A stretch of DNA of 64,000 nt from JAWKZG01 sp041396125 (lineage in GTDB: Bacteria > Pseudomonadota > Gammaproteobacteria > Competibacterales > Competibacteraceae). The notes beneath the pieces were generated by a model. The model searched no databases. It had not been told where the DNA came from and saw nothing but the letters and a program-made list of their open reading frames with translations. Made by a program: the position numbers and the translations under genes. The stretch spans positions 310,001 to 374,000 of the forward strand of contig JAWKZG010000002.1 in NCBI GenBank assembly GCA_041396125.1. Reading direction: 5' to 3'. Below, piece after piece: positions 35,696-44,992 of this stretch; positions within the stretch are counted from its first letter, which is position 1; every line of letters begins with the position of its first letter.

Positions 35696-37339
35696 ATGAC
35701 ACGATTTATTTTCGTTACGGGCGGTGTTGTTTCTTCATTGGGCAAAGGCATCGCAGCAGCCTCTTTGGCTGCATTATTGGAAGCGCGTGGTCTTAAAGTC
35801 AGCTTGATCAAGCTGGATCCTTATATCAACGTTGACCCCGGTACCATGAGTCCCTTTCAGCATGGCGAAGTTTTCGTCACTGCCGATGGCGCTGAGACCG
35901 ATCTGGATTTAGGCCATTATGAGCGGTTCGTGCGCATGCGTGCCAGTCGTCGCAATAGCTTCAGCGCCGGTCGCATCTATGAAAACGTTATCCGCAAAGA
36001 GCGCCGTGGCGACTATCTGGGCGGTACGGTACAGGTTATCCCGCATATCACCGATGAGATCAAACGCTGCGTGCATTCCGGTTCGGATGGCGCAGATGTT
36101 GTGATGGTGGAAATCGGCGGTACTGTGGGGGATATCGAATCCCTGCCTTTTCTGGAAGCCATTCGTCAGATGGGCGTGGAATTGGGCCGGGATCGGTCTT
36201 TGTTCATGCACCTGACCCTGGTGCCGTATATCAAGTCTTCCGGTGAGCTGAAAACCAAACCGACCCAGCATTCGGTTAAGGAATTGCGTTCCATCGGGAT
36301 TCAGCCGGATATTCTGTTGTGTCGTACCGATCGGGAGCTGCCGGCTTCCGAGCGGCGCAAAATCGCTTTGTTCACCAATGTGGAAGAAAACGCCGTCATC
36401 CCGGCGCGGGATGTGGACAGTATTTACCGGATTCCTTTGCTGTATCACGCGGATGGTCTGGACGATATTGTCGTGCATAAACTGGGCCTGCAGGCGCCGC
36501 CGGCTGATCTCAGCGAATGGCAGCGGGTGGCCGGTTTTCTGGACGGCACCCGGCATGAAGTTAAAATTGCCATGGTGGGCAAATATGTCGATCTGACCGA
36601 TGCCTATAAATCACTCAATGAATCGCTGTTTCATGCCGGTATGCATACCGCCACCAAAGTACGTATCCAGTACCTGGATTCGGAAGAGCTGGAACGCGAC
36701 TTGAGTGCCTTGCAGGACGTGGACGCGATCCTCGTACCGGGTGGTTTTGGCGAGCGTGGCGTGGAAGGCAAAATTGCTGCGGCCCGGTTTGCCCGTGAAC
36801 AAGGTGTGCCTTATCTGGGTATTTGTTACGGTATGCAGTTTGCTGTCATTGAGTACGCCCGTAATGTCGCTGGTCTGGTTGGTGCGAACAGCACCGAGGT
36901 TCGTCGGGACGCCCAGCATCCGGTGATTGCACTGATCACCGAATGGCGAACCGACGGCGGTGATGTTGAGCGGCGCAGTGAGCAATCCGATCTTGGTGGC
37001 ACGATGCGACTTGGCGCGCAACAGTGCCGTCTGACTCCTGGCTCTCTGGCGCAGCAGATTTACGACGCCGAATTCATTACCGAACGTCACCGTCACCGCT
37101 ATGAGTTCAATAACCGCTATCGGGGCATTCTGCAGGATGCGGGCATGGTGTTCTCAGGTTGGTCAGTCGACAATGAGTTAGCCGAAGTGATTGAGCTACC
37201 GGGCCACCCCTGGTTTCTGGGCTGCCAGTTTCACCCTGAATTTACCTCCACCCCGCGTGATGGTCACCCCTTGTTTAAAAGCTTTGTCCAGGCTGCTTTG
37301 CGCTATCATCAGACTTCGCGCGGCCTGGAGGTGGCATGA
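35696..37339 (+). CDS. pyrG: CTP synthase
   Basis: The 547-residue enzyme aminates UTP to CTP using glutamine. The synthetase half starts TRFIFVTGGVVSSLGKGIAA, with the ATP loop. DPYINVDPGTMSPFQHGEVF follows. The amidotransferase half has the nucleophile Cys near residue 377 in YLGICYGMQ, with the partner His-Pro-Glu in FHPEFTSTP near the end. The length is standard. The stop overlaps the kdsA start by ATGA, so they are one transcript. Confidence 0.97.
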   Translation: MTRFIFVTGGVVSSLGKGIAAASLAALLEARGLKVSLIKLDPYINVDPGTMSPFQHGEVFVTADGAETDLDLGHYERFVRMRASRRNSFSAGRIYENVIRKERRGDYLGGTVQVIPHITDEIKRCVHSGSDGADVVMVEIGGTVGDIESLPFLEAIRQMGVELGRDRSLFMHLTLVPYIKSSGELKTKPTQHSVKELRSIGIQPDILLCRTDRELPASERRKIALFTNVEENAVIPARDVDSIYRIPLLYHADGLDDIVVHKLGLQAPPADLSEWQRVAGFLDGTRHEVKIAMVGKYVDLTDAYKSLNESLFHAGMHTATKVRIQYLDSEELERDLSALQDVDAILVPGGFGERGVEGKIAAARFAREQGVPYLGICYGMQFAVIEYARNVAGLVGANSTEVRRDAQHPVIALITEWRTDGGDVERRSEQSDLGGTMRLGAQQCRLTPGSLAQQIYDAEFITERHRHRYEFNNRYRGILQDAGMVFSGWSVDNELAEVIELPGHPWFLGCQFHPEFTSTPRDGHPLFKSFVQAALRYHQTSRGLEVA

Positions 37340-38172
37340 TGGATTTATGCGGTGTATCGGTGGGCCTGGAGCAGCCGTTGTTTTTGATCGCCGGACCCTG
37401 TGTGATCGAAAGCGAGGCGCTGGCTCTCGACACGGCAGGCCAGCTGCGCGAGATGACAGCGGCGCTGGGTATTCATTTCATTTATAAATCATCCTTCGAC
37501 AAGGCCAACCGATCAGCGCACACCAGTTTTCGCGGTCCGGGTATAGAAGCGGGCCTGCAGATACTGGAAAAGGTCAAACGTACCATTGGCGTACCGGTAT
37601 TGACCGATGTGCATGAAGATACGCCACTCAACGAAGTTGCAGCGGTGGTCGATGTGCTGCAAACGCCGGCATTTTTGTGCCGCCAGACGAATTTTATCCA
37701 GAATGTAGCGCGCCAGGGGCGACCGGTTAATATCAAGAAAGGCCAGTTTCTGGCACCCTGGGATATGGTCAATGTCGTTGAGAAAGCGCGCACGGTCGGG
37801 AACGAACAGATTATGGTCTGCGAGCGCGGCGTGTCGTTCGGCTATAACAATCTGGTATCTGATATGCGGGCCTTGATGGTCATGCGTCAGACCGGTTGTC
37901 CGGTGGTATTTGATGCTACCCATTCCGTGCAATTGCCCGGTGGTCAGGGCAAAGCCTCCGGTGGACAGCGGGAATTCGTGCCGCTACTGGCGCGGGCAGC
38001 AGTTGCCGCCGGTGTCAGCGGACTGTTCATGGAGACCCATCCTGTACCTGAGCAAGCGTTGAGTGATGGCCCTAACGCCTGGCCGCTGGGGCTGATGCGG
38101 CCGCTGTTGGAAACCTTGCTGGAACTGGACACGACAGTCAAACGTGCTGGTTTTTTGGAAACCACGGTATAA
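37336..38172 (+). CDS. kdsA: 3-deoxy-8-phosphooctulonate (KDO-8-P) synthase
   Basis: The 278-residue enzyme condenses phosphoenolpyruvate with arabinose-5-phosphate to make KDO-8-phosphate for the lipopolysaccharide core. Family marks are LIAGPCVIESEALALDTAG, YKSSFDKANRSAHTSFRGPG, PVLTDVHEDTPLNEVA, CRQTNFIQNVARQGRPVNIK and DATHSVQLPGGQG. The ATGA overlap with pyrG implies translational coupling. The 110-bp gap to eno has a weak hairpin at 38231-38247. Confidence 0.96.
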   Translation: MMDLCGVSVGLEQPLFLIAGPCVIESEALALDTAGQLREMTAALGIHFIYKSSFDKANRSAHTSFRGPGIEAGLQILEKVKRTIGVPVLTDVHEDTPLNEVAAVVDVLQTPAFLCRQTNFIQNVARQGRPVNIKKGQFLAPWDMVNVVEKARTVGNEQIMVCERGVSFGYNNLVSDMRALMVMRQTGCPVVFDATHSVQLPGGQGKASGGQREFVPLLARAAVAAGVSGLFMETHPVPEQALSDGPNAWPLGLMRPLLETLLELDTTVKRAGFLETTV

Positions 38173-38282
38173 CGTGATAGTCAGCGTATGCACTCTGCTG
38201 CGTTATCGGTTTTATCTGGCTTAATAGCTTCTGTTTTCGAGAAACAGATACAGGTTTTTTCGCTTAGGAGATTTTTGCAAGC

Positions 38283-39525
38283 ATGTCAGCAATCAAAACA
38301 CTGCGTGGCCGTGAAATCCTCGACTCGCGCGGCAATCCGACCGTAGCGGTAGATGTCGAATTAACATCCGGAGTGACCGCGACGGCCGCTGTGCCGTCGG
38401 GCGCGTCGACCGGAACCCGCGAAGCCGTAGAACTGCGGGATGGCGGTACGCGCTATCTGGGCAAGGGTGTGCGCACGGCGGTCAGTCATGTGCAAGGTGA
38501 AATCCAGGCCGCGCTACAGGGTATGGATGCTGCTGATCAGCAAGCTCTTGACGATAAACTGATCGCGCTGGACGGCAGTCCCAATAAAGGCCGATTGGGC
38601 GCGAATGCGCTGTTAGGGGTATCGCTGGCGGTGGCTCGGGCGGCAGCAGCGGATGCCGGACTGCCGTTATACCGTTATCTGAATCCCACCGGCACATGGC
38701 ATCTGCCGGTACCGATGATGAATATTCTGAATGGCGGTGCGCATGCGGATAACAGCGTGGATGTGCAGGAATTCATGATCATTCCCATCGGTGCGCCCAG
38801 CTTTTCCGAAGCGGTGCGTTACGGAGCGGAAGTTTTTCACGCCTTGAAAAAAGTGCTGCACCAGCGTGGTTTGAACACAGCAGTTGGTGATGAAGGCGGC
38901 TTTGCGCCGGATCTGCCGTCCAATCAGGCAGCGCTGGAAGTGGTGCTGCAAGCGATTGAAAGTGCTGGTTACCGGGTCGGCGAAGATATCGTACTGGCGC
39001 TGGATGTCGCCAGCTCCGAACTATACGAAAATGGTCGCTATACGCTGGCTTCGGAAAATCGCTCGTTCGATGCCGGGGAGCTTTGCCGACTGGTTGACCG
39101 GTCTGGTCGACCAATACCCGATTATGTATTTCTACGCGCCAGGTGGAAATCCGTTCAGCTGGTTGGGATGATTTATTCGTGACCAATACCAGATTCTGCG
39201 CTGGGGTATCGAGCAGCATATTGCCAATTCGATTTTAATCAAGCTAACCAGATTGGCACGCTGAGCGAAACCCTGGCCGCTATTGCGATGGCTACCGATG
39301 CTGGCTACACTGCCGTAGTTTCACACCGTTCCGGTGAGACTGAAGATATTACTATCGCTGACTGGCATGTCGCGACCAGTGCTACCCAGATCAAGACCGG
39401 GTCATTAAGCCGTTCCGACCTGGTGGCCAAATACAATCGATTACACGGCCATTGAAGCCGAGCTGGGAGACGCAGCAGTTTATGAAGGTCCAGCGGCATT
39501 TGGCGAGCTTATTGCGAAAAAATAA
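38283..39525 (+). pseudogene. eno: Enolase, 3' half disrupted by indels and a ~46-bp deletion
   Basis: The first 265 codons are a normal enolase (KTLRGREILDSRGNPTVAVD, then VPSGASTGTREAVELRDG, then MNILNGGAHADNSVDVQEFM, then VGDEGGFAPDLPSN and ALDVASSELY). After the extra base near 39082 the frame shifts. The segment that should encode QYPIxSIEDG to the next VQLVGDD is only about 29 nt long instead of about 75, so a Mg-binding Glu (SIEDG) is missing. Downstream codons continue in other frames: ANSILIKL, GYTAVVSHRSGETEDITIAD, ATQIKTGSLSRSD, and a last stop at 39523-39525. Enolase is a glycolytic enzyme that is normally indispensable. The start has TAGGAG at 38266-38271. An assembly or read error is the simplest reading. 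Confidence 0.85.
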
Positions 39526-39586
39526 ACCTTCTGCGCGGGCAATTGTTGAGCGCGCCGAACCATCCTGGTCGGGGCAGGCAGTAACA

Positions 39587-39923
39587 GTGGCGCAGCTGAG
39601 CCGGGTACTGCCGAGCACATGGCCGGGCCGGTATGGGCTACCGATTCTGTATCTGGGTCTGCTGGCGTGTCTGCTGTATTTAAACCAGCAACTCTGGCTT
39701 AGTGATGAGCGCGGCCTGCGCGATGTCGAACACCTGCAGACGTCGGTAGCGGCACACAGGTCTGAACGCCAGCCTGCTGCTGGCACGCAATGAGCAGCTG
39801 CGCTACGAGGTGATCAGCCTCAAGCAGGGGGCGGATGCGCTAGAGGAGCGCGCCCGGGTCGATTTAGGCATGATCCGGGAAGGTGAAACCCTGATTCAAT
39901 TGATACCTGCAGATTCCAACTAA
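39587..39923 (+). pseudogene. ftsB: Cell-division protein FtsB, frameshifted
   Basis: One frame gives a membrane segment GLPILYLGLLACLLYLNQQLW followed by LSDERGLRDVEHLQTSVAA. After a break near 39760 another frame continues LNASLLLARNEQLRYEVISL, then KQGADALEERARVDLGMIRE and GETLIQLIP, ending at TAA 39921-39923. This is the exact FtsB plan: one N-terminal membrane helix, a coiled coil, and the ERAR-DLGMIxxGE motif. FtsB links FtsQ and FtsL at the divisome. The start is uncertain; a GTG at 39587 is in frame, while the ATG at 39619 is not. The position between eno and ispD is standard. Confidence 0.72.
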
Positions 39924-39932
39924 GCAGCAACC

Positions 39933-40638
39933 GTGGCACGTTACTGGCTGATCAGCGGCCGCAGGCAGCGGTCGGAGAATGGCGTCGACTGTCCCCGCCA
40001 CTTCCAGATAATGGGTAAAACCGTTCTGGAACACTCTCTTGACCGTCTGCTGAGCCTGCCGTTAGTAGCCGGTGGCGTGCTGGTGCTGGCACCAGATGAC
40101 CGGCACTGGGAAAGCCTGACTACCGCCCGGACAAACCTTTATGGCTGGCCAGGGGGAACGGCCCAATCGGTTTTTTAACGGTTTGCAGGCGCTGGCTACA
40201 CGGGCAGCCGAAGACGATTGGGTCATGGTCCACGATGCGGCCCGGCCCTGTGTGCGTCAGGCTGACCTGATTCACCTCTGCGAGAGCATTCGCAATGACC
40301 CTGTGGGCGGGCTGCTGGCGGTGCCGGTTAAAGATACTTTGAAGCAGAGTGATGCGACGCTGCGGGTAACAACGACGGTTGATCGTAGCACCCTATGGCA
40401 GGCACAGACACCGCAGGTATTCCGCTTGTCGGTATTACGGCAGGCCTTGAATGCCGCCCTGCAGCAGGGCAGCCTGGTGACGGATGAGGCTAGTGCCATT
40501 GAGCGGCTGGGCCTGCCAGTGCGCCTGGTGGCTGGACATTATGACAATATTAAAATCACCACCCAGGAGGATGTTTTGCTGGCCGAATTTTATCTAAGCC
40601 GACAGGATGCCGCGGCAGAGCCAACGCTCACCGGATAA
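39933..40638 (+). pseudogene. ispD: 2-C-methyl-D-erythritol 4-phosphate cytidylyltransferase, frameshifted
   Basis: The start frame reads ARYWLISG. A different frame contains the CTP-binding signature AAGSGRRMASTVP in broken form near 39955-40000. MGKTVLEHSLDRLLSLPLVA is intact. Near 40177 a run of six T where five are expected gives an early stop; without it the frame continues FNGLQALATRAAEDDWVMVH, then DAARPCVRQADLIHLCESIR, VPVKDTLKQSD and TTVDRSTLWQAQTPQVFR. The total span of 706 bp matches a normal IspD of about 235 residues. IspD makes CDP-methylerythritol in the MEP isoprenoid pathway. Confidence 0.78.
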
Positions 40639-40697
40639 TCTGCGGCACAGAAATATTGTGTTGGTCCATGGGGTTATTGTCGTTTTGAGGTGGTTTT

Positions 40698-41209
40698 ATG
40701 CGTATTGGGCATGGTTATGATGTGCATGCTTTTGGACCGGGTAATCAGATTCGCTTAGGCGGGGTGGACATCGCCTACAGCCAGGGCTTGCAGCACACTC
40801 GGATGGCGATGTAATTTTGCACGCGTTGTGCGATGCCATCTCTGGGTGCAGCAGGTCTGGGTGACATCGGACAGCATTTTCCTGACAGTTCGGCGGAATT
40901 TGCCGATATCGACAGCCGCTTGCTGCTGCGTCGGGTGATGACTCTAATCGATGCTGAGCAATTGCGTGTCGGTAATGCCGATATCATTGCTGGCTGCGCA
41001 GGCACCCAAGCTTGCGCCGTGTATATTCCCCGCGATGCGCAATGGTATTGCGACCGAACTGATGTCGGTCTGGATCGCGTCAATGTCAAAGCCACAACTA
41101 CCGAAGGCCTAGGGTATATCGGTCGTGAAGGTATCGCAACCATGCGGTAGTGCTATTAACTGAAAAGAATAGCGTGGGAATCACGCTTGAGTGCAAACGA
41201 TTTGCCTGA
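40698..41209 (+). pseudogene. ispF: 2-C-methyl-D-erythritol 2,4-cyclodiphosphate synthase, frameshifted
   Basis: The start is canonical: MRIGHGYDVHAFGPGNQIRL with the metal-binding Asp-x-His. A break near 40795 hides the HSDGDV motif (the sequence reads as if bases were lost in CAGCACACTCGG). Further breaks are near 40844, 41000 and 41140. Other pieces are GAAGLGDIGQHFPDS, SRLLLRRVMTLIDAEQLRVG, and VNVKATTTEGLGYIGREGIA. With one more base near 41140 the end reads AVVLLTEKNSVGITLE and stops at 41207-41209. IspF forms the cyclodiphosphate after IspE in the MEP pathway. It overlaps the presumed truD start. Confidence 0.75.
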
Positions 41210-42339
41210 CGCCAATTCCCGTTCAAATTCCAACTCAGGTTCCGAAACAGTCCAATCTGTTTCGCTCGAGGCTCTTGCCGCCTTGCCGCGTGCCTATCCG
41301 AAACCTGCCGCCCAGGGACTGTTACGCGTCGAGCCGGCGGATTTTCAAGTCCGCGAACGGCTCGGTTTCGAGCCTGACGGTCAGGTGAGCATGTGTTGTT
41401 GTACGTGCGCAAGACCTGGCTAATACCGAATAAGCTGCGCGGCAATTAGCCAGATTCGCCAATGTGCCGCAAAAAGGGGCAGGTTATGCCGGGCGCAAGG
41501 ATCGTCTGGCCGTAACCGAGCAATGGTTCTCGTTGCAGCTTGCCGGTAAACCCGAACCCGACTGGGCTCTTTTTGATGCGCCAGGCTGCCTCATTCTTCA
41601 ACACCACAGGCATCAGCGCAAACTGCGACACGGGGCGATTACCGGCAATGATTTTCGCTGTGTGCTGCGCGCAGTGCAGGGTGACATTAGTACCTTGCCT
41701 GCTCGTGCCGCCGAGCTGGCAGAGCAGGGGGTACCGAATTACTTTGGACCGCAGCGCTTCGGTCATGCAGGCGGCAATCTGCAGATGGCGGCGCAATGGT
41801 TTCAGCGCCAGCGCAGGCTGGATCGGAATCAGCGTTCCATCGCGCTGTCTGCAGCCCGTTCCTTGATATTCAATCAGGTGCTGGCAGCCCGGGTCGAAAA
41901 CAACAGCTGGCAGCGTGCGCTACCGGGTGATGTGCTGCAACTGGACGGGAGTCGCAGTCATTTCCAGGCCGAGCAGATCGATGCCGAGTTGGCGCAGCGT
42001 GTCGAACAGTTTGATCTGCACCCCAGCGGTCCGTTGTGGGGGCGGGGTATATTAGCCTCCGGCGGGTCGGTGGCAGAACTGGAGCAATCCGTCGCCACGC
42101 AGTACAGACTACTGGCCGAGGGGCTGGAGCGGGCCGGGCTGGAGCAGGAACGACGTGCACTGAGGGTACGGCCGGAGCAGCTGCAGTGCGAAATCCTGAG
42201 CGATGATACGGTACTTATTGAATTTTCATTGCCGCCCGGCGCTTTTGCGACAATGCTGTTGCGGGAGTGGATTGATTACCGGGAGCCCGAGCTGCCCGGC
42301 AAAATTTCAGGCCAGGCTTCAGGTCTGACTGCGCAATAG
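41187..42339 (+). pseudogene. truD: tRNA pseudouridine(13) synthase TruD, frameshifted near the N-terminus
   Basis: The N-terminal frame (TTG at 41187) includes LLRVEPADFQVRERLGFEPD, the usual TruD start. Around 41385-41465 several small changes break the frame and create a stop, although HVLLYVRK and ARQLARFANVPQKG can be read in pieces. From 41464 the remaining 290 residues are intact: GAGYAGRKDRLAVTEQW with the catalytic Asp, VPNYFGPQRFGHAGGNLQ, and NQVLAARVENNSW. TruD makes pseudouridine 13 in tRNA-Glu. The stop is convergent with the Smr gene and overlaps it by 21 bp. Confidence 0.82.
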
Positions 42340-42864
42340 AACATAAACAGCGCCGGTGCCGCCATCTACCGGTCTTGCCGAACAAAACGCCAGAATATCA
42401 TCGCGCTGGCGCAACCAGTGATTCACTTTGGTTTTTAAAACAGGACCTTTGTTGTGTGAGCGCTTGCCTTTGCCATGAATAATGCGCACGCAGCTCACCC
42501 GCTGGCGTTTCGCCTCCAGCAGAAACCCGACTAACTCGCGCCGTGCGGTTACGACATTCATGCCGTGCAGGTCGAGCGCGCCATGGACCCGGTACTGACC
42601 GCGCCGGAGTTTGCGTAACACCGAGCGCTGGATACCTTCGCGGCAATAAAAAAGCTCTTCGCCGGTTTCCAGTTCACTGATTTCAAGCGGCCCGTACAGC
42701 ATCTCTTCCCGTACCAGCAGCTCATCCTCGTGTGTCAGTCGCGGGATCGGTGGTGGCGGTGCCGCTGTCAGATCGACACGGTCGTGGTGCAGGCGTTTGA
42801 CCGGACCGACTACCGTGCGAAACAGCAACAGGTCCTCGTCGGGGTGATCGTCATCGTTTAGCAT
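42319..42864 (-). CDS. smrA: Smr-domain protein (SmrA-like endonuclease)
   Basis: The 181-residue protein carries a C-terminal Smr domain with the key motifs LDLHGMNVVTAR near residue 98 and VRIIHGKGKRS near 125. The N-terminal part is acidic and Pro-rich (DDDHPDEDLLLFRTVVGPVK). Small stand-alone Smr proteins of this type nick or cleave nucleic acids; several are ribonucleases acting on stalled or colliding ribosomes. It is on the minus strand and convergent with truD. The gap to surE is about 140 bp. Confidence 0.82.
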   Translation of the reverse strand: MLNDDDHPDEDLLLFRTVVGPVKRLHHDRVDLTAAPPPPIPRLTHEDELLVREEMLYGPLEISELETGEELFYCREGIQRSVLRKLRRGQYRVHGALDLHGMNVVTARRELVGFLLEAKRQRVSCVRIIHGKGKRSHNKGPVLKTKVNHWLRQRDDILAFCSARPVDGGTGAVYVLLRSQT

Positions 42865-43002
42865 GGTTTATATTCGCAACAGGTCAGCGGTCAAAGTCGG
42901 TATGAGAATGCAAACTTAATCGGTAAAATGGCCGGGCGTCAATGCGTAGATACGAAACCAGCGTGCCCGGGGGCAATACGGAATGAGAGGACATGGCAAG
43001 CA

Positions 43003-43749
43003 ATGCATATTTTGGTAAGTAACGATGATGGCTATCAAGCCCCCGGAATTCAATATCTGGCTAGAGCGCTGGCGGAAATTGCCGAAATTTCGGTGGTTGC
43101 GCCAGACCGGGATCGCAGCGGTGCGAGTAATTCCCTGAATCTGCGCCGCCCCCTTTATACGACCCTGCACGAGAATGGATTTATCAGTGTTGAAGCGGGT
43201 ACCCCGACCGATTGCGTGCATCTGGCTATTACCGGATTGCTGGAGCGGGAACCCGATATGGTGGTTTCAGGCATCAATAACGGTGCCAATATGGGTGACG
43301 ATGTCATTTATTCCGGCACGGTAGCGGCCGCGATGGAAGGACGTTTTCTGGGTTTGCCGGCGATCGCGCTGTCAATGGTTACACAACCGGCTGAAAACTA
43401 CGCCACTGCGGCACGGGCAGCGCAGGTTCTGGTGCAGCATTTGCAACGCAATCCACTGCCGGCCGATACGATTCTGAATGTCAATGTGCCTGATGTGCCA
43501 TGGGAGAAGCTCGCCGGCTTTCAGGCCACCCGTCTGGGCAATCGGCACAAATCGGAACCCGTCGTCAGAGCGCAGGACCCACGCGGGCGCCGGATTTATT
43601 GGGTGGGGCCAGCGGGCGCCGAGCAGGATGCCGGCCCGGGCACCGATTTTGCAGTGCGCAATGGTTATGTATCAGTGACACCCCTGACGGTTGATCTGAC
43701 ACGCTACAGTGCCCTGAATTCCGTGCAGGAGTGGTTGCATCAGCTATGA
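43003..43749 (+). CDS. surE: 5'/3'-nucleotidase SurE
   Basis: The 248-residue protein starts HILVSNDDGYQAPGI, with the paired metal-binding Asp residues of SurE. VVAPDRDRSGASNSLNLRRP, VVSGINNGANMGDDVIYSGT and AAAMEGRFLGLPAIALS follow. SurE removes phosphate from nucleoside monophosphates and aids stationary-phase survival. The frame is open for 25 codons upstream, but the ATG at 43003, 10 nt after a GAGAGG site, gives the family start. It overlaps pcm by ATGA, the usual surE-pcm-nlpD-rpoS order. Confidence 0.95.
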   Translation: MHILVSNDDGYQAPGIQYLARALAEIAEISVVAPDRDRSGASNSLNLRRPLYTTLHENGFISVEAGTPTDCVHLAITGLLEREPDMVVSGINNGANMGDDVIYSGTVAAAMEGRFLGLPAIALSMVTQPAENYATAARAAQVLVQHLQRNPLPADTILNVNVPDVPWEKLAGFQATRLGNRHKSEPVVRAQDPRGRRIYWVGPAGAEQDAGPGTDFAVRNGYVSVTPLTVDLTRYSALNSVQEWLHQL

Positions 43750-44414
43750 ATCCAACATTCCCGAACCGGCATGGTTATGGGATGACATCACTACGTACGC
43801 GGCAACGTCTGATCAAACAGCTGCAAGAGGCCGGTATCCGCGAACAAAACGTGCTGGACACATTGCTGAATGTGCCGCGCCACTGGTTTGTCGATGAAGC
43901 GCTGGCCACACGAGCTTATGAAAACACCGCTCTGCCCATCGGCTTCGGTCAGACCATTTCGCAGCCGTATACGGTGGCACGCATGACCGAACTCCTGCTG
44001 GCGGATCAGGCGCGTCCGAGAGTGCTGGAAATTGGCACCGGATCAGGCTATCAGACGGCAGTATTGGCATCTCTGGTCGAACAGGTTTTTTCGGTCGAGC
44101 GTATCGGTAAATTGCTGGATCGGGCCAGAGAGCGGCTGCGTGAGCTGGGGCTCGATAATGTCCGTTTGAAATATGATGATGGCTTGCTGGGGTGGCCGCG
44201 TTACGCGCCATTTGATGGTATTATCGTGACGGCAGCAGCTGAAGCGGTGCCGGAAGGATTACTGGAACAATTGCGACAAGGGGGACGTCTGGTGATGCCG
44301 ATTGGCTGGGGAACCGTACAAGAGCTTACCGTGTTTGAACGCAAAGCGTTTGGGATCGAGACCCGTCCCATAGAACAAGTCAATTTTGTGCCGCTGCTGG
44401 GAGGTGTACTCTGA
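43746..44414 (+). CDS. pcm: Protein-L-isoaspartate O-methyltransferase
   Basis: The protein of 222 residues has the Pcm marks VPRHWFVDEALATRAYENTA, LPIGFGQTISQPYTVARMTE and the SAM-binding LEIGTGSGYQTAVLA. It methylates abnormal L-isoaspartyl residues to start protein repair. The ATG at 43746 overlaps the surE TGA and is preferred to an upstream GTG at 43731. Its last codons contain a strong ribosome site (GGGAGGTG) for the next gene. Confidence 0.94.
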   Translation: MNPTFPNRHGYGMTSLRTRQRLIKQLQEAGIREQNVLDTLLNVPRHWFVDEALATRAYENTALPIGFGQTISQPYTVARMTELLLADQARPRVLEIGTGSGYQTAVLASLVEQVFSVERIGKLLDRARERLRELGLDNVRLKYDDGLLGWPRYAPFDGIIVTAAAEAVPEGLLEQLRQGGRLVMPIGWGTVQELTVFERKAFGIETRPIEQVNFVPLLGGVL

Positions 44415-44992
44415 GCGGTTTATTCGGCGCACTGTATGACCGGGTCATGCGGTGGAGCATTCATCCCCGAGCCCCCTGGTACCTGGGGGCACTGAGTTTT
44501 TCTGAATCCTCTTTTTTCCCTATCCCGCCCGATATTATGCTGGCGCCTATGGCGTTGGCACGACCGGACCACGCCTGGCGTTATGCACTACTGACCACGG
44601 TTGCATCGGTGCTCGGTGGTGTGCTGGGGTATGTGATCGGACTGTTTTTATTCGAACAGATTGAACCGTTCCTGATCCAGTGGGGGTACTGGGAACGTTA
44701 CCAGCAGGTCGGGGACTGGTTTACCCGATGGGGATTCTGGGCTATCTTTCTGGCCGGTTTTTCACCCGTTCCTTATAAACTCTTCACAATTGGGGCTGGT
44801 GCGATTTCGATGGCTTTTGCGCCGTTTGTGCTGGCTTCCGTGATTGGCCGCGGAGCGCGTTTTTTTCTGGTGGCATCCTTAATGCGCTGGGGTGGTGCTC
44901 GAATGGAAAAAACGCTGCGAATTTATATCGATAGACTCGGCTGGATAGTGGTGGCGCTGGCCATTGCCGGATATTGGGTAGTGAGGCATTAA
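44411..44992 (+). CDS. yqaA: YqaA-family (SNARE-associated/DedA-like) membrane protein
   Basis: The protein has several membrane segments and the YqaA signatures ALSFSESSFFPIPPDIMLAP and FLAGFSPVPYKLFTIGAGA. The first ATG in frame is 44447, but homologues normally begin about 12 residues earlier with LFGALYDRVMRWS, which is open here. A near-perfect ribosome site GGGAGGTG (44399-44406) points to a CTG at 44411 that overlaps the pcm stop, so a non-standard CTG start (or a base error in an ATG) is likely. The family is related to DedA proteins thought to move lipids or ions; function is not proven. Confidence 0.8.
   Translation: MSGLFGALYDRVMRWSIHPRAPWYLGALSFSESSFFPIPPDIMLAPMALARPDHAWRYALLTTVASVLGGVLGYVIGLFLFEQIEPFLIQWGYWERYQQVGDWFTRWGFWAIFLAGFSPVPYKLFTIGAGAISMAFAPFVLASVIGRGARFFLVASLMRWGGARMEKTLRIYIDRLGWIVVALAIAGYWVVRH

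Noticed and set aside
38231..38247. Terminator between kdsA and eno (CTGTTT / AAACAG)
   Set aside because: The stem is short, and the T-run begins about 8 nt too late for a standard terminator, so I do not list it as one.
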